Assembly: GCA_947449035.1 (NCBI GenBank) | Contig: CANFQC010000020.1 | Location: forward strand, 1-41,663 | Source of the DNA: Actinomycetota bacterium | Lineage (GTDB): Bacteria > Actinomycetota > Actinomycetes > S36-B12 | Length of the DNA stretch: 41,663 nucleotides | Direction: 5' to 3' | Part shown: one piece after another, positions 25,968-34,749 of the stretch | Numbering within the stretch: the first letter of the stretch is position 1 | Layout: every line of letters starts with the position of its first letter | Notes under the pieces: model-generated | Told to the model about the DNA's origin: nothing | The model's database searches: none | Seen by the model: only the letters and a program-made list of their open reading frames with translations | Made by a program: the position numbers and the translations under genes

Positions 25968-25991
25968 AAGCGCGAAGGGTTTGTCGGCTGA
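25968..25991 (+). pseudogene. possible remnant of a duplicated CDGSH 3' end
   Basis: These 24 nt encode KREGFVG and a TGA stop, the same as the end of the CDGSH gene (25889-25912), with 5 nucleotide differences that are all silent. Residues just upstream (SRPIACGVAAG) only loosely resemble SANKPFCDGAH. It could be a decayed tandem copy; chance cannot be excluded. Confidence 0.35.
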
Positions 25992-26005
25992 GTTTTCCCC
26001 AGCTC

Positions 26006-26026
26006 GGATGCATCGGCGATGCATCC
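26006..26026. repeat. perfect hairpin after the CDGSH gene
   Basis: GGATGCATC and GATGCATCC (9-bp arms) around a GGC loop. No T-tract follows on either strand, so it is not a standard terminator; it may stabilise the 3' end of the CDGSH mRNA or be a protein site. Confidence 0.5.
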
Positions 26027-26104
26027 ACAGGAAGACGTACGCAAGCCCACTGAAGTAACCCACGCCTCACGATGAGGTATGCGCTCAACACCACACAGAT
26101 TTAC

Positions 26105-26143
26105 TCAATCCCCCCTAGATGTATCTGATCTAGGGGGGATTGA
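26105..26143. promoter_or_regulatory. hicAB operator palindrome
   Basis: Perfect 16-bp arms TCAATCCCCCCTAGAT (26105-26120) and their complement (26128-26143) around 7 nt, ending 9 nt before the hicA ATG. It overlaps a -10-like TGATCT (26141-26146) that lies 6 nt before the ATG, and would cover the -35 region too. Type II antitoxins usually bind such palindromes to repress their own operon, so it is the likely HicB operator. Confidence 0.7.
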
Positions 26144-26152
26144 TCTATCCTT

Positions 26153-26362
26153 ATGAAGCCCCTTCGTACTTCACAGTTACTCGCCCGACTCAAGGCCCAA
26201 GGATGCGTGTTCGTGAGGCGTGGTGGCAGGCATGACGTTTACGTGTGCCCTTGCGGGCAGCACCGGACAGCAGTGCCAACCTCGCACCGATCAGTCTCCC
26301 CCGGAGTTCTGCGCAACATCCAGGAAGACTTGAGCTGCATCACGAAGGGATGGCTTGAATGA
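26153..26362 (+). CDS. hicA: HicA-family mRNA interferase toxin
   Basis: 69 aa. The double-stranded-RNA-binding-like HicA fold is indicated by LLARLKAQGCVFVRRGGRHDVYVCP, with the catalytic His at H27 (GRHDVYV in place of GSHxxY), and VPTSHRSVSPGVLRNIQEDL, which matches the basic second half. HicA toxins cleave mRNA and tmRNA and are neutralised by HicB. The toxin gene comes first and overlaps the antitoxin gene by 4 nt (ATGA), the usual hicAB order. It lies directly behind a large palindrome. CPCGQH is an unusual Cys pair in this family. Confidence 0.88.
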   Translation: MKPLRTSQLLARLKAQGCVFVRRGGRHDVYVCPCGQHRTAVPTSHRSVSPGVLRNIQEDLSCITKGWLE

Positions 26363-26733
26363 AGACGTACACCGCACATGCATCCAAGGAGGATCGCTGG
26401 TGGCTCGTGAGGGTCGATGGCGTCGGAGTCACTCAAGCGAAGAATCTTCGCGAGGCGCGAGTCATGGCCATTGATCTCATCGAGACCGTGACCGGAGTTT
26501 TGCCGTCTCGTTTTGAGCTCGTCTTGAGCACGGAGCTATCACCGACTCTGCAGCGCAAAGTTGAGAAGGCTCGTCAGGCGATCGATGCTCTTGAAGTTCA
26601 ACAACGCGAGACGGCCGTTCAGTCCCGCCAGGCAGCTCGCGACTTAGTGGAGCGAGGCGGCCTATCCGGCGCCGATGCAGCCGTCGTCTTGGGTGTTTCT
26701 CCGCAACGGGTGTCCCAGTTGCTGCGTGCGTGA
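26359..26733 (+). CDS. hicB: HicB-like antitoxin with C-terminal helix-turn-helix
   Basis: 124 aa. Residues 1-50 (MKTYTAHASKEDRWWLVRVDGV and ARVMAIDLIETVTG) form the partial RNase-H fold of HicB that binds HicA. A helical middle (75-100) leads to a C-terminal helix-turn-helix, GLSGADAAVVLGVSPQRVSQLL, for DNA binding. Antitoxin and repressor in one is normal for this family; the palindrome upstream of hicA is the probable target. It overlaps hicA by 4 nt and ends 13 nt from the convergent SMR gene. Confidence 0.87.
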   Translation: MKTYTAHASKEDRWWLVRVDGVGVTQAKNLREARVMAIDLIETVTGVLPSRFELVLSTELSPTLQRKVEKARQAIDALEVQQRETAVQSRQAARDLVERGGLSGADAAVVLGVSPQRVSQLLRA

Positions 26734-26746
26734 TCTCGCGATGTGA

Positions 26747-27070
26747 CTAGCCGTGCTCGGTCGCTAACGTCACGAGCACCACGCCGACAATGATCACGGC
26801 AACGCCGATGATTGCAAGCAATGAGAGCTTCTCGTTAAAGAGAACGAGAGAGCCGATCGCTGCTGCCGCGGTGCCGACTCCGGCCCAGATGGCGTACGAC
26901 GTGCCGAGCGGTAGTGCTTTTAGACACAGACCGAGGAATACGAAGGTCAGGGCATAGCCCACGACCACGATCACCGACGGCCAGAAGCGACTGAATCCGT
27001 CACTTGCCTTCAACGCGAGCGTGCCAGTGACCTCACACGAGATCGCCAGAGCCAGGAATAGCCAGCCCAT
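26747..27070 (-). CDS. SMR-family small multidrug-resistance-type transporter
   Basis: 107 aa with four membrane helices. The essential Glu of the SMR family is E13 (AISCEVTGTLALK), and SYAIWAGVGTAAAAIGSLVLFNEKLS is the family signature around helices 3-4. SMR proteins work as antiparallel or paired dimers exporting cations or guanidinium with proton antiport; a single gene suggests a homodimer, and the substrate is not known. ATG 27070 has a Shine-Dalgarno GAAAGG 6 nt upstream; the overlapping GTG at 27073 is less likely. Confidence 0.92.
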   Translation of the reverse strand: MGWLFLALAISCEVTGTLALKASDGFSRFWPSVIVVVGYALTFVFLGLCLKALPLGTSYAIWAGVGTAAAAIGSLVLFNEKLSLLAIIGVAVIIVGVVLVTLATEHG

Positions 27071-27091
27071 CACAGGCCTTTCGCTCGAGGA

Positions 27092-28282
27092 CTAGTACGA
27101 GGGCAGATCCGGCTCGATCTGGTTGACCCAGGCAAGCACGCCGCCACCGACATGCACGGCATTCGAGTAGCCAGCTGCCTTGACCGCTGCAAGCGCCTCG
27201 GCAGACCGACCGCCGACCTTGCACTGGAGCACGATGCGCTTGTCTGAGGGCAACTTGCTCAGCGCAGAGCCGTCGAGGATCTCGCCCTTGGGGATCAGGA
27301 TCGAGCCGGGGATCTTGACGATCTCGTACTCGCCGGGCTCGCGCACATCGATGAGCACGAAGTCCTCTTCGCCCGCCGCGCGACGATCCAGCATCTCCTT
27401 GAGCTGGACGACGGAGATGGTGGAGTCCTTCGCAGCCTCGGCGGCTTCGTCAGAGATGGAGCCGCAGAAGGCCTCGTAGTCAATGAGCTCGGTGACGGTG
27501 GCATGCGCACTGCACACGGCACAGTTGGGATCCTTGCGAATGTTTACCTTGCGGTAGGTCATCTCAAGGGCGTCATAGATCATCAGCTTGCCGACCAGGG
27601 GCTCACCAATTCCTGCCAGCAACTTGATGGCTTCGGTGACCTGGATCGAACCAACGCTCGCACAGAGAACGCCGAGAACTCCGCCCTCAGCGCACGACGG
27701 AACCATGCCGGGGGGCGGGGGCTCCGGGTAGAGGCAGCGGTAGCACGGGCCGTACTCGGCCCAGAACACGCTGGCCTGTCCGTCGAAGCGGTAGATCGAG
27801 CCCCACACATACGGCTTGTCGAGCAGCACGCAGGCATCGTTCACGAGGTAACGAGTCGCGAAGTTGTCAGTGCCGTCGACGATGAGGTCGTACTGCGAGA
27901 AGAGATCCATGACGTTTGTCGAGTCAAGGCGAGTCTCATGAAGGTTCACCGTGATGAGCGGGTTGATCTCACGGACGCTGTCACGTGCGCTCTCAGCCTT
28001 GGAGCGACCGACATCACTTTGCCCATGGATGATCTGGCGCTGGAGGTTCGACTCGTCGACAGTGTCGAACTCGACGATGCCGAGGGTGCCGACACCAGCG
28101 GCAGCGAGGTACATGAGGGCCGGGCTGCCGAGGCCGCCGGCACCGACACACAGCACCTTGGCGTTCTTCAGTCGCTTCTGACCGGCCATGCCGACATCGG
28201 GGATGATCAAGTGGCGGCTGTAACGGCGCACCTCATCGACGGTAAGGCTCTCGGCGGGCTCCACGAGGGGAGGCAGGCTCAC
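27092..28282 (-). CDS. moeZ: adenylyltransferase/sulfurtransferase MoeZ
   Basis: 396 aa. The N-terminal E1-like domain has the nucleotide loop GAGGLGSP (47-54), NLQRQIIH (79-86) and zinc Cys pairs CYRC and CAVC. The C-terminal rhodanese domain carries C354 in LQCKVGGRSAEAL, which takes up persulfide. MoeZ adenylates and then sulfurates small sulfur-carrier proteins for molybdopterin, thiamine or cysteine synthesis. It corresponds to Rv3206c in position. The GTG start has a Shine-Dalgarno AGGAG, and a -10-like TAGGCT (minus strand, 28329-28324) gives a short leader. The SMR gene follows after 21 nt. Confidence 0.95.
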   Translation of the reverse strand: MSLPPLVEPAESLTVDEVRRYSRHLIIPDVGMAGQKRLKNAKVLCVGAGGLGSPALMYLAAAGVGTLGIVEFDTVDESNLQRQIIHGQSDVGRSKAESARDSVREINPLITVNLHETRLDSTNVMDLFSQYDLIVDGTDNFATRYLVNDACVLLDKPYVWGSIYRFDGQASVFWAEYGPCYRCLYPEPPPPGMVPSCAEGGVLGVLCASVGSIQVTEAIKLLAGIGEPLVGKLMIYDALEMTYRKVNIRKDPNCAVCSAHATVTELIDYEAFCGSISDEAAEAAKDSTISVVQLKEMLDRRAAGEEDFVLIDVREPGEYEIVKIPGSILIPKGEILDGSALSKLPSDKRIVLQCKVGGRSAEALAAVKAAGYSNAVHVGGGVLAWVNQIEPDLPSY

Positions 28283-28323
28283 GACGTACTCCTGTTCGGC
28301 TGGCGATGCATGTGCAACGCCTC

Positions 28324-28329
28324 AGCCTA
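28324..28329 (-). promoter_or_regulatory. putative -10 element of moeZ
   Basis: TAGGCT on the minus strand, about 41 nt before the moeZ start, leaving a leader of about 35 nt that contains an AGGAG ribosome-binding site. Confidence 0.4.
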
Positions 28330-28389
28330 ACTTCCGACCGGAGAGCGACTTTCGGGCCTGCGCCACCTGCACAGCGTTCGCAGGAAGGG

Positions 28390-31300
28390 CTACTGGCTCG
28401 TGCCCTGGGAGGACGATCCCTGCGCCACCAGGTTGCGCATCACTCGCAGCGAGACCGACAAGGTCGCGAGATCGGCATCCTCCTGTGACGAGATCTCAGC
28501 CAAGGTTGCTCGTGCGCGGCCAAGACCGTCGGCGTGCACGGCCTCCCAGGCTGCCACTCGTTCCACCGGAGTCACGGTGGCCGAGGTTGAGCGGGCAATG
28601 CGGTTGGTCAGGGCGGCAACCGCTGCGTAGAGGTCACTGCGCAGGGCCTGGCGGGCGAGCGCATTCCAGCGGTCAGAGCGGGGAAGGCCGGTGATGCGCC
28701 CGAGGGTGATGTCGACGTCATACGTTTCCGAGACGGTGAAGTAAAGCGGGAGCAAGGTTGCCACCGACTCATCCGTGCGACGTGAAATCTCAGCGATGTC
28801 GAGTAGGGCGAAGACGTCGAGGGCTTGTGCTGCCCGAGCCGCCAGCGCGGGTTCGGCTCCAAGTTCGACGAAGGCGGCTGTCTGCTGCTGCAGTCGTCGT
28901 GCCTCGCCGCCCACGAGAGCGTCAGCGACCTTGGGACCGTACTGCTCGATGATCGGACGCAAGCGCGCGATCTCGGCCTCGACATCAAGGGTTCCGCCGC
29001 GAGTTTGGAGGAACCAGCGAGTCGCACGGTCCAGCAGACGCCGAACTTCCAAATGCATTGCGTCCTGGGCCTTGGTTGGGATTCTGTTGTCCTCGGCGTT
29101 GATCGCCGACCAGATCTGTCGAATCCCGAAAATCTCGATCACCACTGCCGCCGCTCGTACGACCTCGATCGGATTCGCGCCTGTCTCTTCCATTGCGCGG
29201 AACACGTACGTAATGCCGGCAAGGTTGACGAGCTCATTACAGATGACGGTGCTAATGATCTCTGCGCGCAGCGGGTGGGTGTCGAACTGCGTTCCAAACT
29301 CCTCACGCAGGCGTGTCGGGAAGTAGTCATGCAACGCGAATGACGTCCAAGATTCCTGAGGCAATACGGAGGCAGTGACCTCAGCAGTCAGTGCGTTCTT
29401 GACGTAAGCGAGCAATACGGCGAGCTCGGGCGAGGTGAGCCCCTCCCCTGCGGCTCGCCTCGCTGCGAACTCCGCATCATCGGGCAGGAACTCGATCGCA
29501 CGATCAAGAATTCCGCGTGACTCGAATTCGGCAATGAGGCGTTGGTGCACGTTGAGCAGCCCGACTGCGCCGGCGCGAGCGCTGCCGAGCACGACGTTCT
29601 GCGCATAGTTGTCACTGAGCACTTGCACGGCTACCTCGTCGGTCATCGAGGCGAGCAGGGCATCACGCTTGTCGGGAGCGAGAAGTCCGCGTGCGATGAG
29701 GCCATCAAGCAGGATCTTGATATTGACCTCGTGGTCAGAGGTGTCGACTCCCGCGGAGTTATCGATGGCGTCGGTGTTGATGCGAATGCCGGCACGGGCT
29801 GCCTCGACTCGACCCAGTTGGGTGAATCCGAGGTTTCCGCCCTCACCCACTACCCGGCAGCGCAACTTTCCTCCGTTGACCCGAATGGAGTCGTTTGCCT
29901 TGTCCCCCACCGCAGCGTTGGTCTCGGTGGCGGCCTTCACGTAGGTGCCGATACCGCCGTTCCAGAGGAGGTCAACAGGGGCAAGCAGGATCGCATGAAT
30001 GAGTTCAGCAGGCGTGAGGTGCTCAAGACCCGGATCAATACCGAGTGCGGCCCGCATCTCGGGCGTGATCGTCACTGACTTCGCAGCGCGAGAGAAGACG
30101 CCACCGCCTGTCGAGATGAGCGAGGTGTCGTAATCAGCCCAGCTGGAACGGGGAAGAGCGAACAGGCGTTGGCGCTCGACAAAGGATCGGGCAGCATCAG
30201 GCGTGGGATCAATGAAGATGTCTCGGTGATCGAAGGCGGCGACGAGGCGAATGTGTTCGCTGAGCAGCATCCCGTTGCCGAAGACGTCACCGCTCATGTC
30301 GCCGATTCCGACCACCGTGAAGTCCTGGGCCTGAGTATCGAGATCGAGCTCACGGAAGTGACGCTTGACCGATTCCCACGCACCGCGCGCGGTAATTCCC
30401 ATTGCCTTGTGGTCGTAGCCGACTGAGCCGCCTGAGGCGAAGGCATCGCCGAGCCAGAAGTTGTATTCCTTCGAGATGGAGTTAGCAAGATCGGAGAATG
30501 TCGCCGTGCCCTTGTCGGCGGCGACGACGAGGTACGGGTCATCACCATCACGACGCACGACACCTGCCGGAGGAACGAGTTCGCCCTTCACCAAGTTGTC
30601 GGTGATATCGAGCAGGGCTGAGACGAACTCGCGATAGGCCGCCTTGCCTTCCGTCATCCACGCCTCGCGATCGAGCGACGGGTCGGGCAACTGCTTGGGC
30701 AGGAATCCGCCCTTGGCGCCGACCGGCACGATTACTGCGTTCTTGACCTCTTGGGCTTTGACGAGGCCGAGGATCTCAGTACGGAAGTCCTCACGACGAT
30801 CGCTCCAGCGCAGACCACCGCGGGCCACCATCCCGAAGCGCAGGTGCACGCCTTCAACTCGTGGTGAATACACCCAGATCTCGAACTTCGGGCGAGGAAG
30901 CGGAAGGTCGGCAATGAGCGACGGGTCGAGCTTGAACGCCACAGCCCGGCGATCACTTGCCGGGAGGAAGTAACTCGTCCGCAGAGTTGCTCGGATCAGT
31001 CCAAGCATCGTGCGCAGGATGCGGTCATGATCAAGACTCACCACCGCATCGAGCCGGCTCTCAATCTCGAAAACCAGGGCATCGGCATTCACCGAACGCT
31101 CGATCACTCCCTCGGCGAACTGAGTCTCGAAGAGCTTCACCAGCAAAACCGTGATGTCGGAATTGGCCGAGACCACCTGCTCGATGTAGTCCTGGCCAAA
31201 CGTGGTTCCGATCTGGCGCATGTAACGCGAGTAGGCGCGAATCAGTGCGGATTGCTTCCAGGTGAGGCCGGCACGCACGATCAAGGCGTTGAAATCATCG

Positions 31301-33201
31301 ACCTCGCACTCCCCCGCCCAGGCAGCACGGAACCCATCCTCGAAACGCTCGGGCAGGCTCGCTTCTCCACGAATGTCTCCGGCGGGAAGTGCCAGACCGA
31401 AATCCAGTACCCAGGCTTCCTGACCGTCGGCACGTCGAATCTCATACGGGTACTCGTCGAGAACCTCGACACCCATGCGCTGCAGGATCGGCAGCAGGCG
31501 AGAGAGCGACATCGCCGAGCCGATACGCAGCACCTTGAAACGTGGCTGGTTGCCGCCGTAGAATTCGACGTGCATTGCCCCTGGAGCAAGTGCCTCGAGA
31601 AGTCGAACATCCTCAACCGCGGTCGCGGGGGCGAAATCCTCCTTGTAGCTCTCGGTGAACGCGGAGCCGTACATGCGCGCGTAGCGGGCTGCCTCGTCGT
31701 CGCCGACAATCGCGATGAGGTCATCGATGAAGATGTCTTCCCAGCTCCGGGCAGCCTCGGCGAGTTCTGCCTCGAGTTCCGCGTGAACGACCTCGGGAAT
31801 TCCGACCGCCGGATCCACATGGATGACGTAGTGCAGACGTGAGAGCACCGTTTCGGTGATGAGAGCGGTGTAGTCGACCGATACTCCCCCGAAGGTGCGC
31901 ATCAAGATGGACTCGATTCGCCTGCGCACAGTGCTCGTGTATCGATCACGGGGCAAATACACAAGGCAGGAGATGAAGCGCCCATAGTCATCAGGGCGCA
32001 AGTAGACCTTGGTCTGCCTGCGCTCTTGAAGATGCAGCACGGATCCCGCGATCTCGAGCAGCTGCCAAGTATGCGCCTGGAAGAACTCATCACGCGGGTA
32101 GGTCTCGAGAAAGGCCTGCAGATCCTTCGCACTGTGCGAACCGGGAACCAGGTCAAGGGCCGCCATGACTTCCGCAACGCGCACGCGAAGCACAGGTACG
32201 TGAGACACGCTTTCGCTGTACGCAGAGGCAGTGAACAGACCGAGGAAGCGTCGCTCGCCGATCACCTTGCCGCTTGCATCGAAGGACTTGATGCCGATGT
32301 AGTCGAGATATCCGGCGCGATGCACTGTCGAACGCGAGTTCGCCTTCGTCAGTACCAGTAGATGTGGCTCGCGCGCCTTGGCACGTACGGCGGGTGGCAT
32401 CGCAGCGAAACTCGATGAGGTCGAAGGGGACTCGGACTCCTCGTCTATCCGGAGGATGCCGAGTCCGGAACCGGCTACGGACTCAAGGACGTCTTGGCCG
32501 GCCCACGAGACCAATGAGTACTCGCGATAGCCGAGGAAGGTGAAGTGAGACTCGGTGAGCCAACGAAGCAGGTCAGCGCCTTCGACAACATCAACGGGAT
32601 CAATACCCACCGGGGGTGAGACCGCGAGTTCCGCAGCGACCGCCAGGGCTTGGGCTGCCATTGCAGGCCAGTCCTCAACTGACGCTCGAACATCAGCCAG
32701 TACTCGCCGCAGGTTGGACGCGGTGGTCTCCTCGGGAATCTCCGCGAAGTCCGGATCCAACTCGATGCGCATCCACGATTCAGCCAACGTTCCTTCTGGG
32801 ACAGCCTCATCGACGTCCAGATCCAGAACTTCGAGAAGATCGCCGACAGAGTTGCGCGTGACCGCGAACTGCGGGTGGACGACTCGATGAATCGAGCGGC
32901 CTTCTCGTACGAGCTCGTTTGTGACGGAGTCCACGAGGAAGGACATGTCGTCGGTGACGATGCAGATCACTGCGCCTGATTCACCTGACTGGGGAAGGAT
33001 CCGGACGTTTGGCTGACCGGGCGCTCTCACTCGAGCGAAATCGAGGAACTCGCGCACTTGATCGACTACGCGAGAGGCAGAGGCCTCACGAAGGTCCTCT
33101 TCGGCGACATAGCGGTAGAAGCGCCGAACAGTGTCGCGAAGTGCCGGATCCGAGACCCCGGCCACGACATCTCGAAGGTAAGGAGCAAGAACCTCGACCA
33201 C
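28390..33201 (-). CDS. gdh: NAD-specific glutamate dehydrogenase, large 180-kDa class
   Basis: 1603 aa, the normal size of the L_180 class (mycobacterial Rv2476c type). A long N-terminal regulatory half with ACT-like regions precedes the catalytic core; VARGGLRWSDRREDFRTE near residue 790 and VPVGAKGGF near 830 are the catalytic and substrate-binding motifs. The enzyme oxidises glutamate to 2-oxoglutarate and ammonium with NAD and is tetra- or hexameric in the cytoplasm. The GTG start has GAGG 5 nt upstream; no earlier in-frame start exists before a stop at 33250. Its promoter appears shared with the divergent DUF2505 gene. Confidence 0.97.
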   Translation of the reverse strand: MVEVLAPYLRDVVAGVSDPALRDTVRRFYRYVAEEDLREASASRVVDQVREFLDFARVRAPGQPNVRILPQSGESGAVICIVTDDMSFLVDSVTNELVREGRSIHRVVHPQFAVTRNSVGDLLEVLDLDVDEAVPEGTLAESWMRIELDPDFAEIPEETTASNLRRVLADVRASVEDWPAMAAQALAVAAELAVSPPVGIDPVDVVEGADLLRWLTESHFTFLGYREYSLVSWAGQDVLESVAGSGLGILRIDEESESPSTSSSFAAMPPAVRAKAREPHLLVLTKANSRSTVHRAGYLDYIGIKSFDASGKVIGERRFLGLFTASAYSESVSHVPVLRVRVAEVMAALDLVPGSHSAKDLQAFLETYPRDEFFQAHTWQLLEIAGSVLHLQERRQTKVYLRPDDYGRFISCLVYLPRDRYTSTVRRRIESILMRTFGGVSVDYTALITETVLSRLHYVIHVDPAVGIPEVVHAELEAELAEAARSWEDIFIDDLIAIVGDDEAARYARMYGSAFTESYKEDFAPATAVEDVRLLEALAPGAMHVEFYGGNQPRFKVLRIGSAMSLSRLLPILQRMGVEVLDEYPYEIRRADGQEAWVLDFGLALPAGDIRGEASLPERFEDGFRAAWAGECEVDDFNALIVRAGLTWKQSALIRAYSRYMRQIGTTFGQDYIEQVVSANSDITVLLVKLFETQFAEGVIERSVNADALVFEIESRLDAVVSLDHDRILRTMLGLIRATLRTSYFLPASDRRAVAFKLDPSLIADLPLPRPKFEIWVYSPRVEGVHLRFGMVARGGLRWSDRREDFRTEILGLVKAQEVKNAVIVPVGAKGGFLPKQLPDPSLDREAWMTEGKAAYREFVSALLDITDNLVKGELVPPAGVVRRDGDDPYLVVAADKGTATFSDLANSISKEYNFWLGDAFASGGSVGYDHKAMGITARGAWESVKRHFRELDLDTQAQDFTVVGIGDMSGDVFGNGMLLSEHIRLVAAFDHRDIFIDPTPDAARSFVERQRLFALPRSSWADYDTSLISTGGGVFSRAAKSVTITPEMRAALGIDPGLEHLTPAELIHAILLAPVDLLWNGGIGTYVKAATETNAAVGDKANDSIRVNGGKLRCRVVGEGGNLGFTQLGRVEAARAGIRINTDAIDNSAGVDTSDHEVNIKILLDGLIARGLLAPDKRDALLASMTDEVAVQVLSDNYAQNVVLGSARAGAVGLLNVHQRLIAEFESRGILDRAIEFLPDDAEFAARRAAGEGLTSPELAVLLAYVKNALTAEVTASVLPQESWTSFALHDYFPTRLREEFGTQFDTHPLRAEIISTVICNELVNLAGITYVFRAMEETGANPIEVVRAAAVVIEIFGIRQIWSAINAEDNRIPTKAQDAMHLEVRRLLDRATRWFLQTRGGTLDVEAEIARLRPIIEQYGPKVADALVGGEARRLQQQTAAFVELGAEPALAARAAQALDVFALLDIAEISRRTDESVATLLPLYFTVSETYDVDITLGRITGLPRSDRWNALARQALRSDLYAAVAALTNRIARSTSATVTPVERVAAWEAVHADGLGRARATLAEISSQEDADLATLSVSLRVMRNLVAQGSSSQGTSQ

Positions 33202-33245
33202 GTCTGCCTCATCACATCGCGCACGCCGTTGTGCGCGTCGCTCTC

Positions 33246-33252
33246 TACGCTA
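33246..33252. promoter_or_regulatory. bidirectional promoter core between gdh and the DUF2505 gene
   Basis: TACGCTA, the same 7-mer as at 13208. TACGCT (plus) would start the DUF2505 transcript near 33258, and TAGCGT (minus) the gdh transcript near 33240. Both genes have Shine-Dalgarno sequences, giving leaders of about 19 and 39 nt. Confidence 0.5.
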
Positions 33253-33276
33253 GCCCCAATAAGAGAGGATGTGGCC

Positions 33277-33774
33277 ATGGGCACAGACTTCACTGTCATG
33301 CAAACGTATACGGCCTCTCCGGAGCGCGTTCACGCCATGCTGACCGACGAAAAGTTCGTAACATTCCGCGCCGAGAACACCGGGGCTATCAGCTCCACCT
33401 CCTCGGTGACTGCCGGCTCTGATGGCTCCTGCACGGTGCTGAGTGCGCGGGTGTTGCCAGCCAATGTGCCCTCCTTCGCCGCGAAGATGATCGGCGAAAC
33501 CCTCACTGTCACCGAGACGCAGTCGTGGCCCGCCCTGAGTGCCACCGGCACCGCGGTCGTGCCCGTGAAGGTCGAGTTCTCAGCTCCCATGTCCTTCGCC
33601 GGCACGATGAGCCTGGCTCCCTCGGGCGATGGCACGCAGATCACCGTCAGCGGCACCTTCAAGGCGAGCATTCCGTTCGTCGGCGGCAAGGTTGAGCAGC
33701 TGGCCAAGGAAACCACCGAGAAGTACCTCGGCAAGGAGAACAAGCTCGGTGCGCAGTGGCTTTCCGAGCACTAG
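33277..33774 (+). CDS. DUF2505 family protein (START/SRPBCC-like)
   Basis: 165 aa. MGTDFTVMQTYTASPERVHAMLTDEKF at the start, VTETQSW in the middle and KASIPFVGGKVEQLAKETTEKYL at the end are typical of DUF2505, a family with a steroidogenic-acute-regulatory-like helix-grip fold that could bind a hydrophobic ligand. No enzymatic residue is known. ATG 33277 is chosen because AGAGAGG lies at a proper distance; the in-frame GTG 33271 is too close to it. It is divergent from gdh and convergent with the patatin gene. Confidence 0.85.
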   Translation: MGTDFTVMQTYTASPERVHAMLTDEKFVTFRAENTGAISSTSSVTAGSDGSCTVLSARVLPANVPSFAAKMIGETLTVTETQSWPALSATGTAVVPVKVEFSAPMSFAGTMSLAPSGDGTQITVSGTFKASIPFVGGKVEQLAKETTEKYLGKENKLGAQWLSEH

Positions 33775-33775
33775 T

Positions 33776-33795
33776 TGCGAGGCAATGAGCTCGCA
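33776..33795. terminator. weak stem-loop between convergent DUF2505 and patatin genes
   Basis: TGCGAG (33776-33781) and CTCGCA (33790-33795) pair around an 8-nt loop in the 24-nt gap between convergent stops. The stem is short and lacks a U-tract; at best a weak bidirectional terminator. Confidence 0.25.
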
Positions 33796-33798
33796 GCA

Positions 33799-34749
33799 CT
33801 AGCCAAGTAGCTTTTCCCATACTGCTGCGCTCGTGCGCAGCGAGATCTCCAGCACAGTGTCGAGGCGCGTGGCATCCATCAAATTTCCGCCCATCGCCTC
33901 GAGATCCTCAGGGCCAGGCCCGACGAGATACACGCGCGCGCCGGTCTTCTCCACGGCAGCCGCCTCCGCAATGGCTGCCTTGGTGACCTGTTCGCGCCAT
34001 TTGCGTTCGAGCTTCGCAGCAACAGTGGTCGGGTGATCGTGTTCGAACGACACCATGGGTGCCATCACGAACACCTCATCGAGTGCCGCATACGAGACGA
34101 CATCAATCGAGGTCGCTGAGATCGTGCCACCATCGACATAGGTATGCGCACCGATACGCACGGGGGCGAACCAGCCCGGGATCGCGCACGAGGCCATGAC
34201 CGCATCAGAGAGACGGGCCATCGGAGCGCCGGAGCGACCAAAGACCACCCTCTTCCCGGATTCGTAGTCCATCGCCACGACCCACGTGCCCGGATGAGTG
34301 GTCCACTGACCCCCATTAGTCACGGTGTCTACCAGCTCGCCAACTCTCTCCAACGAACGACCGCCGGTGGGCAAGAACGCGGAGAGGACGGCTGTAGCCG
34401 GAAGCTGGCCCGGGTGCAGCACGCTCTGCCCAATCAATTTCAACGAACCCGGCGCCAGAGCACGCGGTTTCGCCGGGCGAGAACCGCCAGTCGCTGTTCC
34501 GGGATCCCACTCATACCCTGCGAGAGGGCCATCAGTGATGGGCTCGCCTTTATAGTGCTGCGTGAGCTGGGTCGGAGTAACTCCGCACCCGAGCATTGAC
34601 GCAATAACCGAGCCGGCAGAAGTTCCGACGATCACGTCGGCATCATTAGCGCGGAATCCCAGTTGCTGCTCTAACGCGCAGAGCGCTCCGACGGCCCACG
34701 TGCCACCCAGAACGCCGCCACCACCCAGGACGATGCCGCGCCTAGTCAT
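33799..34749 (-). CDS. patatin-like phospholipase/acyl hydrolase
   Basis: 316 aa. The oxyanion-hole motif GGGGVLGG (9-16), the nucleophile elbow GTSAG with S44, and the catalytic Asp in YVDGGT form the Ser-Asp dyad of patatins. Such enzymes release fatty acids from phospholipids or neutral lipids. The start MTRRGIVLGGGG at 34749 overlaps the end of the WS/DGAT gene by 8 nt; a start at 34779 would add ten residues before the family's normal N-terminus. The pairing with a wax-ester/triacylglycerol synthase suggests a lipid storage and turnover unit (inference). Confidence 0.9.
   Translation of the reverse strand: MTRRGIVLGGGGVLGGTWAVGALCALEQQLGFRANDADVIVGTSAGSVIASMLGCGVTPTQLTQHYKGEPITDGPLAGYEWDPGTATGGSRPAKPRALAPGSLKLIGQSVLHPGQLPATAVLSAFLPTGGRSLERVGELVDTVTNGGQWTTHPGTWVVAMDYESGKRVVFGRSGAPMARLSDAVMASCAIPGWFAPVRIGAHTYVDGGTISATSIDVVSYAALDEVFVMAPMVSFEHDHPTTVAAKLERKWREQVTKAAIAEAAAVEKTGARVYLVGPGPEDLEAMGGNLMDATRLDTVLEISLRTSAAVWEKLLG

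Noticed and set aside
31027-31842. 271-aa plus-strand ORF (also 275 aa at 27503-28330 and 229 aa at 19554-20243)
   Set aside because: Antisense to gdh, moeZ and adnA respectively; these are mirror frames of strongly conserved genes, without ribosome-binding site or recognisable motif.
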